A DNA stretch of 64,000 nt. It comes from Catellicoccus marimammalium. Lineage in GTDB: Bacteria > Bacillota > Bacilli > Lactobacillales > Catellicoccaceae. The stretch is from the NCBI RefSeq assembly GCF_965139335.1, contig NZ_CBCSEL010000001.1. One strand, 5' to 3'. The position numbers and the translations under genes are program-made. Positions 25,678 through 34,728 of this stretch are shown here, piece by piece (the stretch's first letter is position 1; every line of letters starts with the position of its first letter). The notes beneath the pieces are model-generated. The model searched no databases and was not told where the DNA came from. It saw only the letters and a list, made by a program, of their open reading frames with translations.

Positions 25678-26426
25678 TCATCTAATGAATTTAAAACATG
25701 AGTCGGTTGTTCTGGTAAAGTAGGTACTTGTTCTTTTTTAGTAAAGCCTGTCAATACTAAAATCGATGGAATATCATTATGAATTCCTGCTAAAATATCG
25801 GTTTCATAATTATCCCCTACCATTGCGACTTCTTGTTTATCTAGTCCTAATCGTTGAACAGCCCCTTCCATCATAATCGCTTCTGGTTTTCCAATGACAG
25901 TGGCTTTTTGTCCTGTCGCAGTTTCCAAGTAGGCAATGGATGGGCCAGCACTTGGCATTAATCCTTCATGGGTAGGAATATTGCGATCTGGATTCGTTCC
26001 AATAAAAGTCGCTCCTTTTTGAATCGCTAAAGATGCGGTACTTAATTTTTGGTATGTTAATTCACGGTCTAAACCAACCACGACAAAAGATGGATTTTTT
26101 TCTTCATAAGAATATCCATGAGCACTCAAACTTTGTTTAATTCCTTCATGACCAATCCAATAAACCGTTTTTTCTTTTCCTAAGCGATCCATATAATCTG
26201 CTGTCGCTTGGGCAGAAGTATAAACGTGGTCTGTCGTTACTTGGATAGAAAATTTCGTCGCTAACATCCGAACAACTTCTTCTGGTGTACGACTACTATT
26301 ATTCGTCACAAATAAAAAAGGAATTTTTTCTTCTTGTAAACGTTCTACAAAACGTTTCCCTGCTGGAATAATTTCATCTCCTAAATAGATGGTTCCATCT
26401 AAATCAATCAAATATCCTTTATACAT
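25665..26426 (-). CDS. HAD-family sugar/nucleotide phosphatase, NagD/YutF-like
   Basis: 253 aa starting MYKGYLIDLDGTIYLG at 26426, with an AGGAG site; the open frame extends to 26552, but that part overlaps the yutD coding region. Motif I DLDGT (Asp 9 and 11), motif II FVTNNSSRTPEE (about 42-53), a type IIA cap, motif III GKPEAIMM and motif IV MVGDNYETDI are all intact. TIGR01457-type enzymes remove phosphate from small metabolites; the natural substrate is unknown. It is part of the five-gene plsC-queH unit. Confidence 0.92.
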   Translation of the reverse strand: MYKGYLIDLDGTIYLGDEIIPAGKRFVERLQEEKIPFLFVTNNSSRTPEEVVRMLATKFSIQVTTDHVYTSAQATADYMDRLGKEKTVYWIGHEGIKQSLSAHGYSYEEKNPSFVVVGLDRELTYQKLSTASLAIQKGATFIGTNPDRNIPTHEGLMPSAGPSIAYLETATGQKATVIGKPEAIMMEGAVQRLGLDKQEVAMVGDNYETDILAGIHNDIPSILVLTGFTKKEQVPTLPEQPTHVLNSLDEWKL

Positions 26427-26898
26427 TGCGTTCTCCTCTTTTTTTTCTTTTCTTTGGATTTGGTTTTTTCTTATTTTTATAATTTGGTTTCTTTTCTTCT
26501 TGTTTCTTATGGTTGCGTTTTTTCGGTGGAATATAACGACCTTTTTCTCCACTTAAACGTTCTAAAACAAAATAAGGACAACCAAAATTACAATATTCAT
26601 ATAAATAATCTTCTAAAGTAGAAATTTTCCATTCTTTTGGTGTATTTTTCACATCATCATAGAAAAAACCACGAAGACGTAATTGTTCAAATCCCCAATC
26701 TCCCACGATAAAATCGTATTTTAATAAAAGATCAATGAATTTTTCTTGAAATACTTCTAGTTGAAACGCATCGCGATAATTTTCTACTAATTGAAAAACA
26801 ACATCTTCTTGGTAGACAAAAGTCTTTCCTTCTACCGTCGAAAGCTGCCATAGTGGCGCTTCTTGAATTGGTTCTTTTTCTTCTTTCATCGTATTCAT
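26419..26898 (-). CDS. yutD: YutD family protein (DUF1027)
   Basis: 159 aa. The conserved core runs from about residue 35 to 115 (NYRDAFQLEVFQEKFIDLLL, YDFIVGDWGFEQLRLRGFF, LEDYLYEYCNFGCPYFVLER) and matches YutD, a small conserved Firmicute protein without a proven role. The last 45 residues are a Lys/Arg/Asn-rich basic tail with low complexity, which may bind nucleic acid. An internal ATG at 26889 is a possible alternative start. It overlaps the HAD gene by eight bases. Confidence 0.85.
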   Translation of the reverse strand: MNTMKEEKEPIQEAPLWQLSTVEGKTFVYQEDVVFQLVENYRDAFQLEVFQEKFIDLLLKYDFIVGDWGFEQLRLRGFFYDDVKNTPKEWKISTLEDYLYEYCNFGCPYFVLERLSGEKGRYIPPKKRNHKKQEEKKPNYKNKKKPNPKKRKKRGERNV

Positions 26899-26904
26899 CT
26901 CTTT

Positions 26905-27489
26905 CTATTTTTCCTTATGTAATTCAGAAAAGGCTTCATTTAACTGTTCCATCAATTGTTCACGCCCTGCTTCATCTGTGGTTACTGTCTTTGTATCAAT
27001 AGGATCACCAAAGCGAATCGTCATTTTATGACGTAACAAAATATCTTTAATAGTAAGTGGTCCTTCATATACGGCAGGAACAATCGGTACACGACTCATT
27101 TTAGCAATCAAAGCAATCCCACCTTTTAACTCTTCTGAATGACGTGTGCCAGAAGGAAAAATCATTAAGCTCAAATCTGTTTTTTTCAAACGTTGAACTG
27201 GAAGTTTAATCGCACTAGGTCCTGGATTTTTACGGTCTACTGGGAAAACATTCACTTTGCCTAATACCCAAGAGAAGAATTTATTTTTAAATAATTCTTT
27301 TTTCGCCATAAAAGTAAATTGTTTAGGTAAACAAGCAATCGCTAGCACTAATGGATCCCACCAAGTTTTATGGGGAGCCGCTAAAATATAATTCCCTTCT
27401 GGTAACTTCTCTTTATTTTCAACTTTAATTTTGCCATTTAAAATATAAAAAATTCCTTTAATAAAGGAAAATGCAACTTTGTAAAACAT
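26905..27489 (-). CDS. plsC: 1-acyl-sn-glycerol-3-phosphate acyltransferase
   Basis: 194 aa. An N-terminal hydrophobic helix is followed by the acyltransferase box H-x4-D in APHKTWWDPLVLA (about 38-50), the glycerol-phosphate site FPSGTRHSEELKGG (about 112-125) and VPIVPAVYEG. PlsC adds the second acyl chain to make phosphatidic acid at the membrane. It is the first gene of the plsC-yutD-HAD-DUF1461-queH operon. Confidence 0.93.
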   Translation of the reverse strand: MFYKVAFSFIKGIFYILNGKIKVENKEKLPEGNYILAAPHKTWWDPLVLAIACLPKQFTFMAKKELFKNKFFSWVLGKVNVFPVDRKNPGPSAIKLPVQRLKKTDLSLMIFPSGTRHSEELKGGIALIAKMSRVPIVPAVYEGPLTIKDILLRHKMTIRFGDPIDTKTVTTDEAGREQLMEQLNEAFSELHKEK

Positions 27490-27514
27490 AATTTCCTCCG
27501 TTCTTTTCTCTGTT

Positions 27515-27523
27515 AGAATACCA
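27515..27523 (-). promoter_or_regulatory. Candidate extended -10 promoter of plsC
   Basis: Minus strand TGGTATTCT, 26 bases before the plsC ATG. Confidence 0.4.
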
Positions 27524-27582
27524 TATTTATTTCAACTTTTCATGATTTCTTCGGAGTGCTCTTCCTTTTCCTTTTTTGATTA

Positions 27583-27591
27583 TGGTACCAT
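27583..27591 (+). promoter_or_regulatory. Candidate extended -10 promoter of the methylase gene
   Basis: TGGTACCAT, part of the 10-bp palindrome ATGGTACCAT, 36 bases before the ATG. Because it is a palindrome it could instead be an operator. Confidence 0.3.
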
Positions 27592-27627
27592 AAGAAAGAA
27601 TGTAAAAGAAGGAAGGATACTAATTTT

Positions 27628-28350
27628 ATGGAACGAATAGATGATTTAAATTTCAATGGATTAAAAATTATTCAAAGTAATGAAGTATTTTCTTTTTCTA
27701 TCGATGCGGTTCTTTTAGCTCATTTTGGTTATGTCCCTAAAAAAGGAAAAATCATTGACTTATGTGCAGGAAATGGCGCAGTTGGCTTACTTTGTACTGA
27801 AAAAACAAAAGCGAGCATTGATTTTATAGAATTACAACCCCGCTTGGCAGAAATGGCCGAACAAAGTATTGCTTTAAATAAAAAAGAAGCACAGTGCCAT
27901 GTCCACTGTGCTGATTTAAAAGAACTCTCTCAATATTTTGCTCATGATACCATTGATGCTATTTTATGTAATCCACCATATTTTCCTGTAAGAGAGCAAC
28001 AGTTACAAAATCCTAATCCGCATTTAGCGATTGCTCGTCATGAAATTTATGCCGAAATTGAGGATATTATGCAACAAGCCAGTTATGTTTTAAAAACGAA
28101 AGGGCATCTTTCTTTAGTCCATCGTCCAGATCGTTTCCTTCCCATTTTAGAAGCGATGCAAAGACACCAAATTACTCCTAAAAAGGTTCGCTTTATTTAT
28201 TCAAAAATGGACCGTCCTGCAAAAGCGATGATTATTGAAGGAATCAAAAATGGAAGTAAAGAAGGATTTATCGTTGAGCCTCCATTTATCATCCAAAACG
28301 AAAATAATGAATACACTAAAGAAATGATGGATATTTTCCATGGAAAATAA
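27628..28350 (+). CDS. tRNA1(Val) adenine-N6-methyltransferase-like protein (TrmN6/YabB family)
   Basis: 240 aa. SAM-binding motif I is KIIDLCAGNGAVGLL (about 41-55), motif II an acidic IDFIELQPRL, and the catalytic N6-adenine motif IV is AILCNPPYFPV (about 110-120). TrmN6-type enzymes methylate A37 of tRNA-Val in Gram-negatives; in Firmicutes the same gene (yabB) precedes the GIY-YIG gene yazA, as here. The target is inferred. A GAAGGA site precedes the ATG. The next gene overlaps by 11 bases. Confidence 0.9.
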   Translation: MERIDDLNFNGLKIIQSNEVFSFSIDAVLLAHFGYVPKKGKIIDLCAGNGAVGLLCTEKTKASIDFIELQPRLAEMAEQSIALNKKEAQCHVHCADLKELSQYFAHDTIDAILCNPPYFPVREQQLQNPNPHLAIARHEIYAEIEDIMQQASYVLKTKGHLSLVHRPDRFLPILEAMQRHQITPKKVRFIYSKMDRPAKAMIIEGIKNGSKEGFIVEPPFIIQNENNEYTKEMMDIFHGK

Positions 28351-28633
28351 AATTCACTACCTTTATGTTGTCGAATGTAAAGATCACTCTCTTTATACTG
28401 GATATACTACAAATTTAGAACGAAGAATCAAACAACATAACTCCGGAAAAGGAGCCAAATATACTCGTGCTCGCAGACCAGTTATTTTACGTTACTATGA
28501 AGAATATCCAAATGCTTCTAGTGCTTTAAAAGCGGAATATGCCTTTAAACAAAAAACGAGAGCACAAAAAATACAATATATTCAACAATACTATCCAATG
28601 CGTTCCTTTTTAGAAACAAAAGGTAATTTTTGA
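28340..28633 (+). CDS. GIY-YIG domain protein, YazA/UPF0213 family
   Basis: 97 aa, the normal length for YazA. The GIY-YIG fold is seen as YLYVVECKDHSLYTGYTTNLERRIKQH with the catalytic Tyr, Arg and the later Glu/Asn around KAEYAFKQKT. UPF0213 proteins are predicted single-domain nucleases with no proven substrate. It is coupled to the methylase by an 11-base overlap. Its last 43 bases are also coding on the opposite strand for the ECF-S-like protein. Confidence 0.9.
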   Translation: MENKIHYLYVVECKDHSLYTGYTTNLERRIKQHNSGKGAKYTRARRPVILRYYEEYPNASSALKAEYAFKQKTRAQKIQYIQQYYPMRSFLETKGNF

Positions 28634-29121
28634 CATTCATGGACAATCCAATGGACAAGTGCTGTTTTGACGATTAAATATGGCAATAACGCACAGAATA
28701 AGTAAATACATAGTGAATATGGTAGTTCAAAATGTAATAACATCTCGTACGCTGGCAATAAAAAGAAAATATTGGCCAATACTGAGACGATAAATTGCAA
28801 GATGATTTGTTTCCATAATGATTTGATTTTTGGATAGCTACAAATATAAGTCCAGGTAAAGACTAGATGACCCACTAAACCGATCAATACAGGCAAAGAA
28901 AAAGCTTGTATACTCCAATATAACAACGCACTTAAGATACTACCAACAAGGGCATATCGACGCTTTGTCATCTGTGCTAATAAAAGTAAGGACACATCGC
29001 TAATGTCTACCGTCAAAAAAGGAGCCAAGGGGATAATCGGGATGGCGATAAACATTAAAATTGTAGCTAGGGCACTAAAGACAATCATTTGGATTTGCTT
29101 ACGCATTGATTTTATTTTCAT
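28591..29121 (-). CDS. ECF-transporter S-component-like membrane protein
   Basis: 176 aa with five or six predicted spans. The N terminus IPIIPLAPFLTVDISDVSLL resembles the substrate-binding front of ECF S components such as RibU, where a Phe-rich loop precedes D-x-S-D-(V/I). If so it would bind a vitamin and use a shared ECF AAT module encoded elsewhere. No riboswitch is visible upstream, so the substrate is not known. An AAGGAGAGGAG site precedes the ATG. Its 3' end overlaps the convergent GIY-YIG gene by 43 bases. Confidence 0.6.
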   Translation of the reverse strand: MKIKSMRKQIQMIVFSALATILMFIAIPIIPLAPFLTVDISDVSLLLLAQMTKRRYALVGSILSALLYWSIQAFSLPVLIGLVGHLVFTWTYICSYPKIKSLWKQIILQFIVSVLANIFFLLPAYEMLLHFELPYSLCIYLFCALLPYLIVKTALVHWIVHECQKLPFVSKKERIG

Positions 29122-29171
29122 ACTAAACTCCTCTCCTTTATAACAGTAAGGGAAAGAAAAAAAACTGTCAA

Positions 29172-29212
29172 AAAAAAGAGACCTTTACAAAGAAAATGTA
29201 AAGGTCTTTTGT
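29172..29212 (-). terminator. Terminator of the hisS-aspS-yitT operon
   Basis: AAGACCTTTACA, loop, TGTAAAGGTCT and a long T run on the minus strand, adjoining the yitT-like stop codon. Confidence 0.92.
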
Positions 29213-30097
29213 TTATTCCATTCCAGGATCATAGAAATTACCCAAAATTTTAATATTATCCGCAATCGATACGAACGCTTGGTCATCCGCTTGTTTCATT
29301 GCTTTAGATAATTGCGGTAATTCATAGCGTGTAATAACTGTAATTAAAATCGTTTGACTATCATGACGATAAGCTCCTTCTGCTCCATGAATAATCGTAA
29401 TTCCACGACGCAATTGTGCTTGAATGGTATCGATTACTCGTTGTGGGTGACGAGTTACAATCATGACTTGCATTTTTTGTTGGCGAGTATAAATTGAATC
29501 TGTCATTTTTCCACTAATAAAGATGGAGAACATACTATAAAATGCATGTGGCCAACCGAATAAAAATCCAGCCGCTAAAATAATACAAGCATTAAAGAGT
29601 ACAGAAATCGATCCGACACTCTTTCCTGTCTTTTTCCGGATATAAAGAGAAATGATGTCCAATCCACCTGAAGATACTCCGTTTCGCATCGCAAATCCAA
29701 CACCAATTCCGTTAATCGCCCCACCAAAGATCGCACAAATTAGTGGATCATTGATTAATGGCACTTCAGGAACAATCTGAATCATCACTGCAGAAATCGT
29801 AACACTTAAAATCGTAAATAAAGTAAATTTTCGCCCTAATTTAAACCAAGCTAAGATAAATAAGGGGATATTAATTCCATAAATGACCATAGAAATAGGA
29901 ACATTGATATGAAGCATATGAGAAAGAAAATTATCAATTAACTGAGCAAACCCAGTAATTCCACTAGCATAAATATTTCCTGGTTGCCAAAAAACATTCA
30001 AGGCAATCGCAGAAACTAATCCATAAGTAATCGAAGCAGAAAATTTCTGAGCATAATCTGACTGCATAATCTTCCCATCATTGCGCTGTATATTCAT
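29213..30097 (-). CDS. YitT-family membrane protein (DUF161 plus DUF2179)
   Basis: 294 aa. Five or six spans in the first 210 residues contain the family motifs WQPGNIYASGITGFAQL and GIGVGFAMRNGVSSGGLDIIS. A C-terminal soluble DUF2179 domain (about 215-290) includes RGITIIHGAEGAYRHD. The transported substrate is unknown. It follows aspS by four bases, with its AAGAAGGA site inside the end of aspS. Confidence 0.9.
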   Translation of the reverse strand: MNIQRNDGKIMQSDYAQKFSASITYGLVSAIALNVFWQPGNIYASGITGFAQLIDNFLSHMLHINVPISMVIYGINIPLFILAWFKLGRKFTLFTILSVTISAVMIQIVPEVPLINDPLICAIFGGAINGIGVGFAMRNGVSSGGLDIISLYIRKKTGKSVGSISVLFNACIILAAGFLFGWPHAFYSMFSIFISGKMTDSIYTRQQKMQVMIVTRHPQRVIDTIQAQLRRGITIIHGAEGAYRHDSQTILITVITRYELPQLSKAMKQADDQAFVSIADNIKILGNFYDPGME

Positions 30098-30101
30098 GAT
30101 T

Positions 30102-31865
30102 TTATCCTTCTTTAGTTTGAACTTCTAACGCTAATTCTTCTAATTGTTGTGGAGACACTAAACTTGGAGCTTGTGTCATTACATCCATCGCTTTACTATT
30201 TTTAGGGAAAGCAATCACTTCACGAATATTATCTTCTCCTGCTAATAACATCGCAAAGCGGTCTAATCCAATCGCTAATCCACCATGTGGAGGGAAGCCA
30301 TAATCCATTGCTTCTAGTAAGAAACCGAATTGTTCTTCTGCTTCTTCTTTTGTAAAGCCTAAAGCAGTAAACATTTGTTCTTGAACTTCACGTTGATAAA
30401 TACGTAAAGAACCACCACCTAATTCATATCCATTTAAAACGATATCATAGGCATCTGCATGAACTTTTTCTGGAGCAGAAGCTAATAATTCTACATCTTC
30501 TGCTTTTGGCATCGTAAATGGATGGTGCATTGCTACATAACGGTTTGCTTCTTCATCAAATTCTAGTAATGGCCAATCTACAATCCATAAGAAATTAAAG
30601 GCATCATGATCGATTAATCCTAATTCTTCTCCTAATTGTAAACGAAGTGCTCCTAGACTTGCGGCAACCACATCTTTTTTATCTGCCACAAATAATAATA
30701 AGTCGCCTTCTTTTGCTCCTGTTGCTTCTAATAAAGAAGTTTGTAATTCTTCATTAAAGAATTTCGCTACAGGACCTTTCACACCTTCAGCATCGACTTT
30801 CAACCAAGCTAATCCTTTAGCACCAAATTGTTTTAAGTGTTCTGCAATTTTATCTAAGTCTTTGCGAGAATAACGATTAGCTGCTTGTGGAGCACAAATA
30901 GCTTTTACTTCTCCTCCATTATGAATAGCATCTGCAAATACTTTGAAGTCGATATCTTTTAAAACATCATTTAAAGCAATTAATTCCATACCAAAGCGAG
31001 TATCTGGTTTATCACTACCATAACGACTCATCGCTTCATGATAGCTCATACGTGGGAATGGTAAAGTCACTTCGATACCTTTCACATCACGCATTGCTTT
31101 TTGAATCATGCCTTCTACTAAAGTTTGGATTTGTTCTGCACTTAAGAAAGAAGTTTCTAAGTCTACTTGCGTAAATTCTGGTTGACGGTCTCCACGTAAA
31201 TCTTCGTCACGGAAGCAACGTACGATTTGGTAATAACGGTCAAATCCAGCAGCCATTAATAATTGTTTTGTAATTTGCGGACTTTGTGGTAAAGCATAGA
31301 AATGTCCTTCATGAACACGAGAAGGTACTAAATAGTCACGCGCTCCTTCTGGTGTTGATTTTGTCATATATGGAGTTTCAATGTCGATAAATCCTTGTTG
31401 ATCCATATATTCACGAATGCTATGAGTTAATTTAGAACGTAAAGCTAAATTCTCATACATTGGTTTGCGACGTAAATCTAAATAACGATATTTCAAACGT
31501 AATTCATCATTAACTTTTGTTTCTTCTGTAATTTCAATCGGTGTAGTTTTTGCACGATTTAAAATATGAATTTCTGAAGCAATAATTTCTACTGCTCCTG
31601 TTTTTAATTCCGGATTTTCTTTTTCACGTTTTTGGACTGTACCACGAATTTCTAATACATATTCCCCACGACATTCATTGGCAATTTCCCATTGCTCTTC
31701 ATTTCGTTTTGGATCAAAAACAATTTGTACAATTCCTTCGCGGTCACGTAAATCAATAAAGATTAATCCACCTAGGTCACGTCGTTTTTGGACCCAACCT
31801 TGAACGGTTACTTCTTCTCCTACATATCTTTCTGTAATTTCTCCACAATATGCTGTTCGAATCAT
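30102..31865 (-). CDS. aspS: Aspartate--tRNA ligase
   Basis: 587 aa, the bacterial long form. An N-terminal OB anticodon-binding domain (about 1-105, VTVQGWVQKRRDLGGLIFIDLRDREG), class II motif 2 (YQIVRCFRDEDLRGDRQPEFTQ split around residue 217), the inserted GAD domain (about 290-420) and motif 3 (GLAIGLDRFAMLLAG, about 525-540) are all present. The first codon shares one base with the hisS stop (TAATG), as in many Firmicutes. Confidence 0.98.
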   Translation of the reverse strand: MIRTAYCGEITERYVGEEVTVQGWVQKRRDLGGLIFIDLRDREGIVQIVFDPKRNEEQWEIANECRGEYVLEIRGTVQKREKENPELKTGAVEIIASEIHILNRAKTTPIEITEETKVNDELRLKYRYLDLRRKPMYENLALRSKLTHSIREYMDQQGFIDIETPYMTKSTPEGARDYLVPSRVHEGHFYALPQSPQITKQLLMAAGFDRYYQIVRCFRDEDLRGDRQPEFTQVDLETSFLSAEQIQTLVEGMIQKAMRDVKGIEVTLPFPRMSYHEAMSRYGSDKPDTRFGMELIALNDVLKDIDFKVFADAIHNGGEVKAICAPQAANRYSRKDLDKIAEHLKQFGAKGLAWLKVDAEGVKGPVAKFFNEELQTSLLEATGAKEGDLLLFVADKKDVVAASLGALRLQLGEELGLIDHDAFNFLWIVDWPLLEFDEEANRYVAMHHPFTMPKAEDVELLASAPEKVHADAYDIVLNGYELGGGSLRIYQREVQEQMFTALGFTKEEAEEQFGFLLEAMDYGFPPHGGLAIGLDRFAMLLAGEDNIREVIAFPKNSKAMDVMTQAPSLVSPQQLEELALEVQTKEG

Positions 31866-33157
31866 TATGCTTCCTCCATCATTTCCATATACAATGCGTT
31901 AAAATCTTCATAAATTGAAGCTAATGGCACTGTTTTTTGTTCCCCAGTATTCATATTTTTCAAGTTAATTTCTTGTTTTTCTAATTCATCTAATCCTAGG
32001 GTCAATACAAAACGAGCATTCATTTTGTTTGCTGTTTTAAACTGTGCTTTTGGTTTACGATTTAAATAATCGCGTTCTACCTTGTATCCTTGGTGACGTA
32101 AAGCAAGCGCTAATTTTAATGTTTCTACGTTTACTTCTTGACCAATTCCAACAATATAGACATCTAATGAATCATCAATCGGTAATTCGATATTTTCTGC
32201 TTCTAATGTCAATAGTATACGTTCAACTCCTGAAGCAAAACCAAAGCTTGGTACTTCCGGTCCACCTAATTCTTCCACTAATCCATTATAGCGACCCCCT
32301 GCACAAACTGTAGTTAATTTTCCATCAAAAGCTTTACTATCACTCATAATTTCAAAAATAGTATGATTGTAGTAGTCTAACCCACGTACCATATTCGTGT
32401 CGATAATATAGTCAATATTTAATTCTTCTAACATCGCTTTTACTTCTGCAAAGTGAGCTGCACTTTCTTCATTTAGATAATCCAAAATAGAAGGTGCGTT
32501 CGCTACAATTTCTTTATCTTCTGGTTCTTTACTATCTAAGACACGTAAAGGATTTTGATAAAGACGACGTTTTGAATCTTCACTCATTTTATCTTGTAAA
32601 GGTTCTAAATAAGCAATTAATGCTTCACGGTAGCGTAAACGACTATCTTTATCTCCTAAAGTATTAATAACCAATTTCAAATCTTTAATTCCCAAACGAG
32701 AGAAATATTCTAATGCCATGCTAATTCCCTCTACATCGGTAGCTGGATTTTCTGAACCAAACATTTCGACTCCAATTTGATGGAATTGACGTAGACGTCC
32801 TGCTTGTGGGCGTTCATAACGGAACATTGGTCCAATGTAATACGTTTTATATGGTTTTAAAAAGTCATTCCCAAATAATTTATGTTCAACATAAGCACGA
32901 ACAACAGGAGAAGTTCCTTCTGGGCGAAGAGTAATATGGCGATCTCCTTTATCATAAAAATCATACATTTCTTTTTGTACGATATCTGTAGAATCTCCTA
33001 CACGGCAAACCACTTCATAATGTTCAAAAATAGGAGTTCTTACTTCTTTTACTGCATAATCTGCAAATAAGTCACGAGCTACTTGCTCTACGTATTGCCA
33101 AGCTTCCACTTTTCCTGGCAAAATATCTTGGGTTCCTTTTGGTTTTTGTAAAGCCAT
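31865..33157 (-). CDS. hisS: Histidine--tRNA ligase
   Basis: 430 aa from the ATG at 33157 (MALQKPKGTQDILPG) with an AGAGGAGG site; the longer frame to 33181 lacks one. Class II motif 1 (EVRTPIFEHYEVV), motif 2 (GPMFRYERPQAGRLRQFHQIGVE shortened around residue 120), the His-specific loops GLDYYNHTIFE and CAGGRYNGLVEELGG, and motif 3 SFGFASGVERILL are all present. The C-terminal anticodon domain completes it. No T-box precedes it; the leader is short. Confidence 0.98.
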   Translation of the reverse strand: MALQKPKGTQDILPGKVEAWQYVEQVARDLFADYAVKEVRTPIFEHYEVVCRVGDSTDIVQKEMYDFYDKGDRHITLRPEGTSPVVRAYVEHKLFGNDFLKPYKTYYIGPMFRYERPQAGRLRQFHQIGVEMFGSENPATDVEGISMALEYFSRLGIKDLKLVINTLGDKDSRLRYREALIAYLEPLQDKMSEDSKRRLYQNPLRVLDSKEPEDKEIVANAPSILDYLNEESAAHFAEVKAMLEELNIDYIIDTNMVRGLDYYNHTIFEIMSDSKAFDGKLTTVCAGGRYNGLVEELGGPEVPSFGFASGVERILLTLEAENIELPIDDSLDVYIVGIGQEVNVETLKLALALRHQGYKVERDYLNRKPKAQFKTANKMNARFVLTLGLDELEKQEINLKNMNTGEQKTVPLASIYEDFNALYMEMMEEA

Positions 33158-33264
33158 AATTTCCTCCTCTAGTAAAATCAAAAAATTAAATTTATCGGGA
33201 AAAAAGCATTCTTTTTTTCTTTTCCCTTTTATTTTTCCGATCTTTTCTTCTTATTATGTCTTAT

Positions 33265-33273
33265 AGTATAGCA
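33265..33273 (-). promoter_or_regulatory. Extended -10 promoter of hisS-aspS
   Basis: Minus strand TGCTATACT, about 108 bases before the hisS ATG; no strong -35. Confidence 0.5.
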
Positions 33274-33372
33274 CGAAATCCGTTGTTTTTTCTATCCTAT
33301 CTCCTCTTTTTATGGTATCGTTCTTTATTAAAAAATGATAGAATAATAAAGGAAAACGTTAACGGAGGAGGA

Positions 33373-34686
33373 ATGTCCTTTTTGCAACTGAAAAAGAAAA
33401 TAAAGAAAAAATCTTTTTTTATTTTTCTGTTTCATCTAGGAATCATCTTACTTTGCGGTCTATCTATTTTTCTATGTCAAAAGCAAGAATCTGCGACAGT
33501 AGAAAATTTAGCTTGGACGATTTATGAAAAACCAAATCTCCATAGTTCTCGTATTACACAAATTCCTTATGGAAAAAAAATTAAAATTTTGAAAAAATTA
33601 GATTACTGGTATCAAATCTCCTATCAAGGAAAAGAAGGCTGGGTACCAAGTTGGATTGCAGATACAAAAGAAAAACCAAATACAAAAGAAAAAACTGCCT
33701 ACACGATGAAAAAGGTAGCGTTAAAAGAAAATGATTATGAAACAAGTCCAACGCTGACCTCCTTAAGCAAAGGAGAAAAAGTCGAAATTTTAAAAGAAAA
33801 ATGGAATTGGTCTTTTGTTAAAGTAAAAGATGATTATGGTTGGATTCCAAGTAGTAACCTAAGTGAATTGAAATACAACACCAATCCTGTACAAACAGAA
33901 GAACAAAAAAATAAAGTAAATCCTCGTATCCTTTATGTTCGTCAACAAGATACAAAATTACGAACAAAACCAAGTACTAAGAGCGAATCTAAACAAACGC
34001 TACGTGCTGGTGCCAAAGTAACCGTGTTAAAAAACAAAACCGATCAATGGTACTATGTACAGACAGCTAGTGGAGAAAAAGGATATATCGCAAGTTGGCT
34101 ATTAACTACAGAAAACTTAAGTCATGATAATAAGCGAAAAAATAACCTCAAAGGAGCAGTCATTGTCATTGACCCTGGACATGGTGGACAAGATGCAGGA
34201 TCTGTTTCTCAAGATAATCGCTATGAAAAAGATGCTACTTTAGCGACAAGTAAATGCTTAGAAAAAGAATTGAAGAAACAAGGAGCTAAAGTCATCATGA
34301 CTAGAAACGATGATGAATATGTTAGCTTAGAAGAACGAACAGATATTTCTAATAAAAATGAAGCAGATGCTTTTATCTGTATTCACTTTGACTCTACAGC
34401 CTCTTCTAATGTAGCCAGTGGGACTACAACCTATTACTATCATGAAAATAGTAAAGGATTAGCGAATAAGATTAATCAACAAATTAAAAAATTACCATTA
34501 CCAAATCGTGGAGTTCAATTTGGAGATTATCAAGTAACTCGTGAAAATAATGAACCTGCTGTATTACTAGAACTAGGCTATATGAGTACAAAAAAAGATG
34601 AAAAATATATTTTCTCTAAAGAATATCAACAAGACGTAGCCAATGCAGTCACAAAAGGATTACTAAACTATTTTTCAAACCAATAA
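33373..34686 (+). CDS. N-acetylmuramoyl-L-alanine amidase with SH3b repeats
   Basis: 437 aa from the ATG at 33373, directly after GGAGGAGG; the open frame extends upstream without a site. An N-terminal signal anchor (about 10-35) is followed by three bacterial SH3 repeats (near 45-95, 105-160 and 180-250: WYQISYQGKEGWVPSWI, WSFVKVKDDYGWIPSS, WYYVQTASGEKGYIASWL). The Amidase_3 domain runs from about 258 to 435. Its zinc ligands are in VIDPGHGGQDAGS and in ICIHFDSTAS, with Glu in RYEKDATL and the catalytic Glu in AVLLELGYMS. It should cut the bond between MurNAc and the stem peptide, in cell separation or turnover. Confidence 0.93.
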   Translation: MSFLQLKKKIKKKSFFIFLFHLGIILLCGLSIFLCQKQESATVENLAWTIYEKPNLHSSRITQIPYGKKIKILKKLDYWYQISYQGKEGWVPSWIADTKEKPNTKEKTAYTMKKVALKENDYETSPTLTSLSKGEKVEILKEKWNWSFVKVKDDYGWIPSSNLSELKYNTNPVQTEEQKNKVNPRILYVRQQDTKLRTKPSTKSESKQTLRAGAKVTVLKNKTDQWYYVQTASGEKGYIASWLLTTENLSHDNKRKNNLKGAVIVIDPGHGGQDAGSVSQDNRYEKDATLATSKCLEKELKKQGAKVIMTRNDDEYVSLEERTDISNKNEADAFICIHFDSTASSNVASGTTTYYYHENSKGLANKINQQIKKLPLPNRGVQFGDYQVTRENNEPAVLLELGYMSTKKDEKYIFSKEYQQDVANAVTKGLLNYFSNQ

Positions 34687-34722
34687 AAAAAACTGAGTTC
34701 AAATGAACTCAGTTTTCTTTTT
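34685..34722. terminator. Bidirectional terminator between the amidase gene and groEL
   Basis: AAAACTGAGTTC, AAAT loop, GAACTCAGTTTT: a perfect 12-pair stem with A and T runs on either side. Confidence 0.95.
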
Positions 34723-34728
34723 TATTTT

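Noticed and set aside
29122..29170. FMN or other vitamin riboswitch before the ECF-S-like gene
   Set aside because: The space is about 50 bases with no conserved elements.
33158..33372. T-box upstream of hisS
   Set aside because: No GGTGGTACC-like bulge or terminator hairpin is present; the leader is too short.
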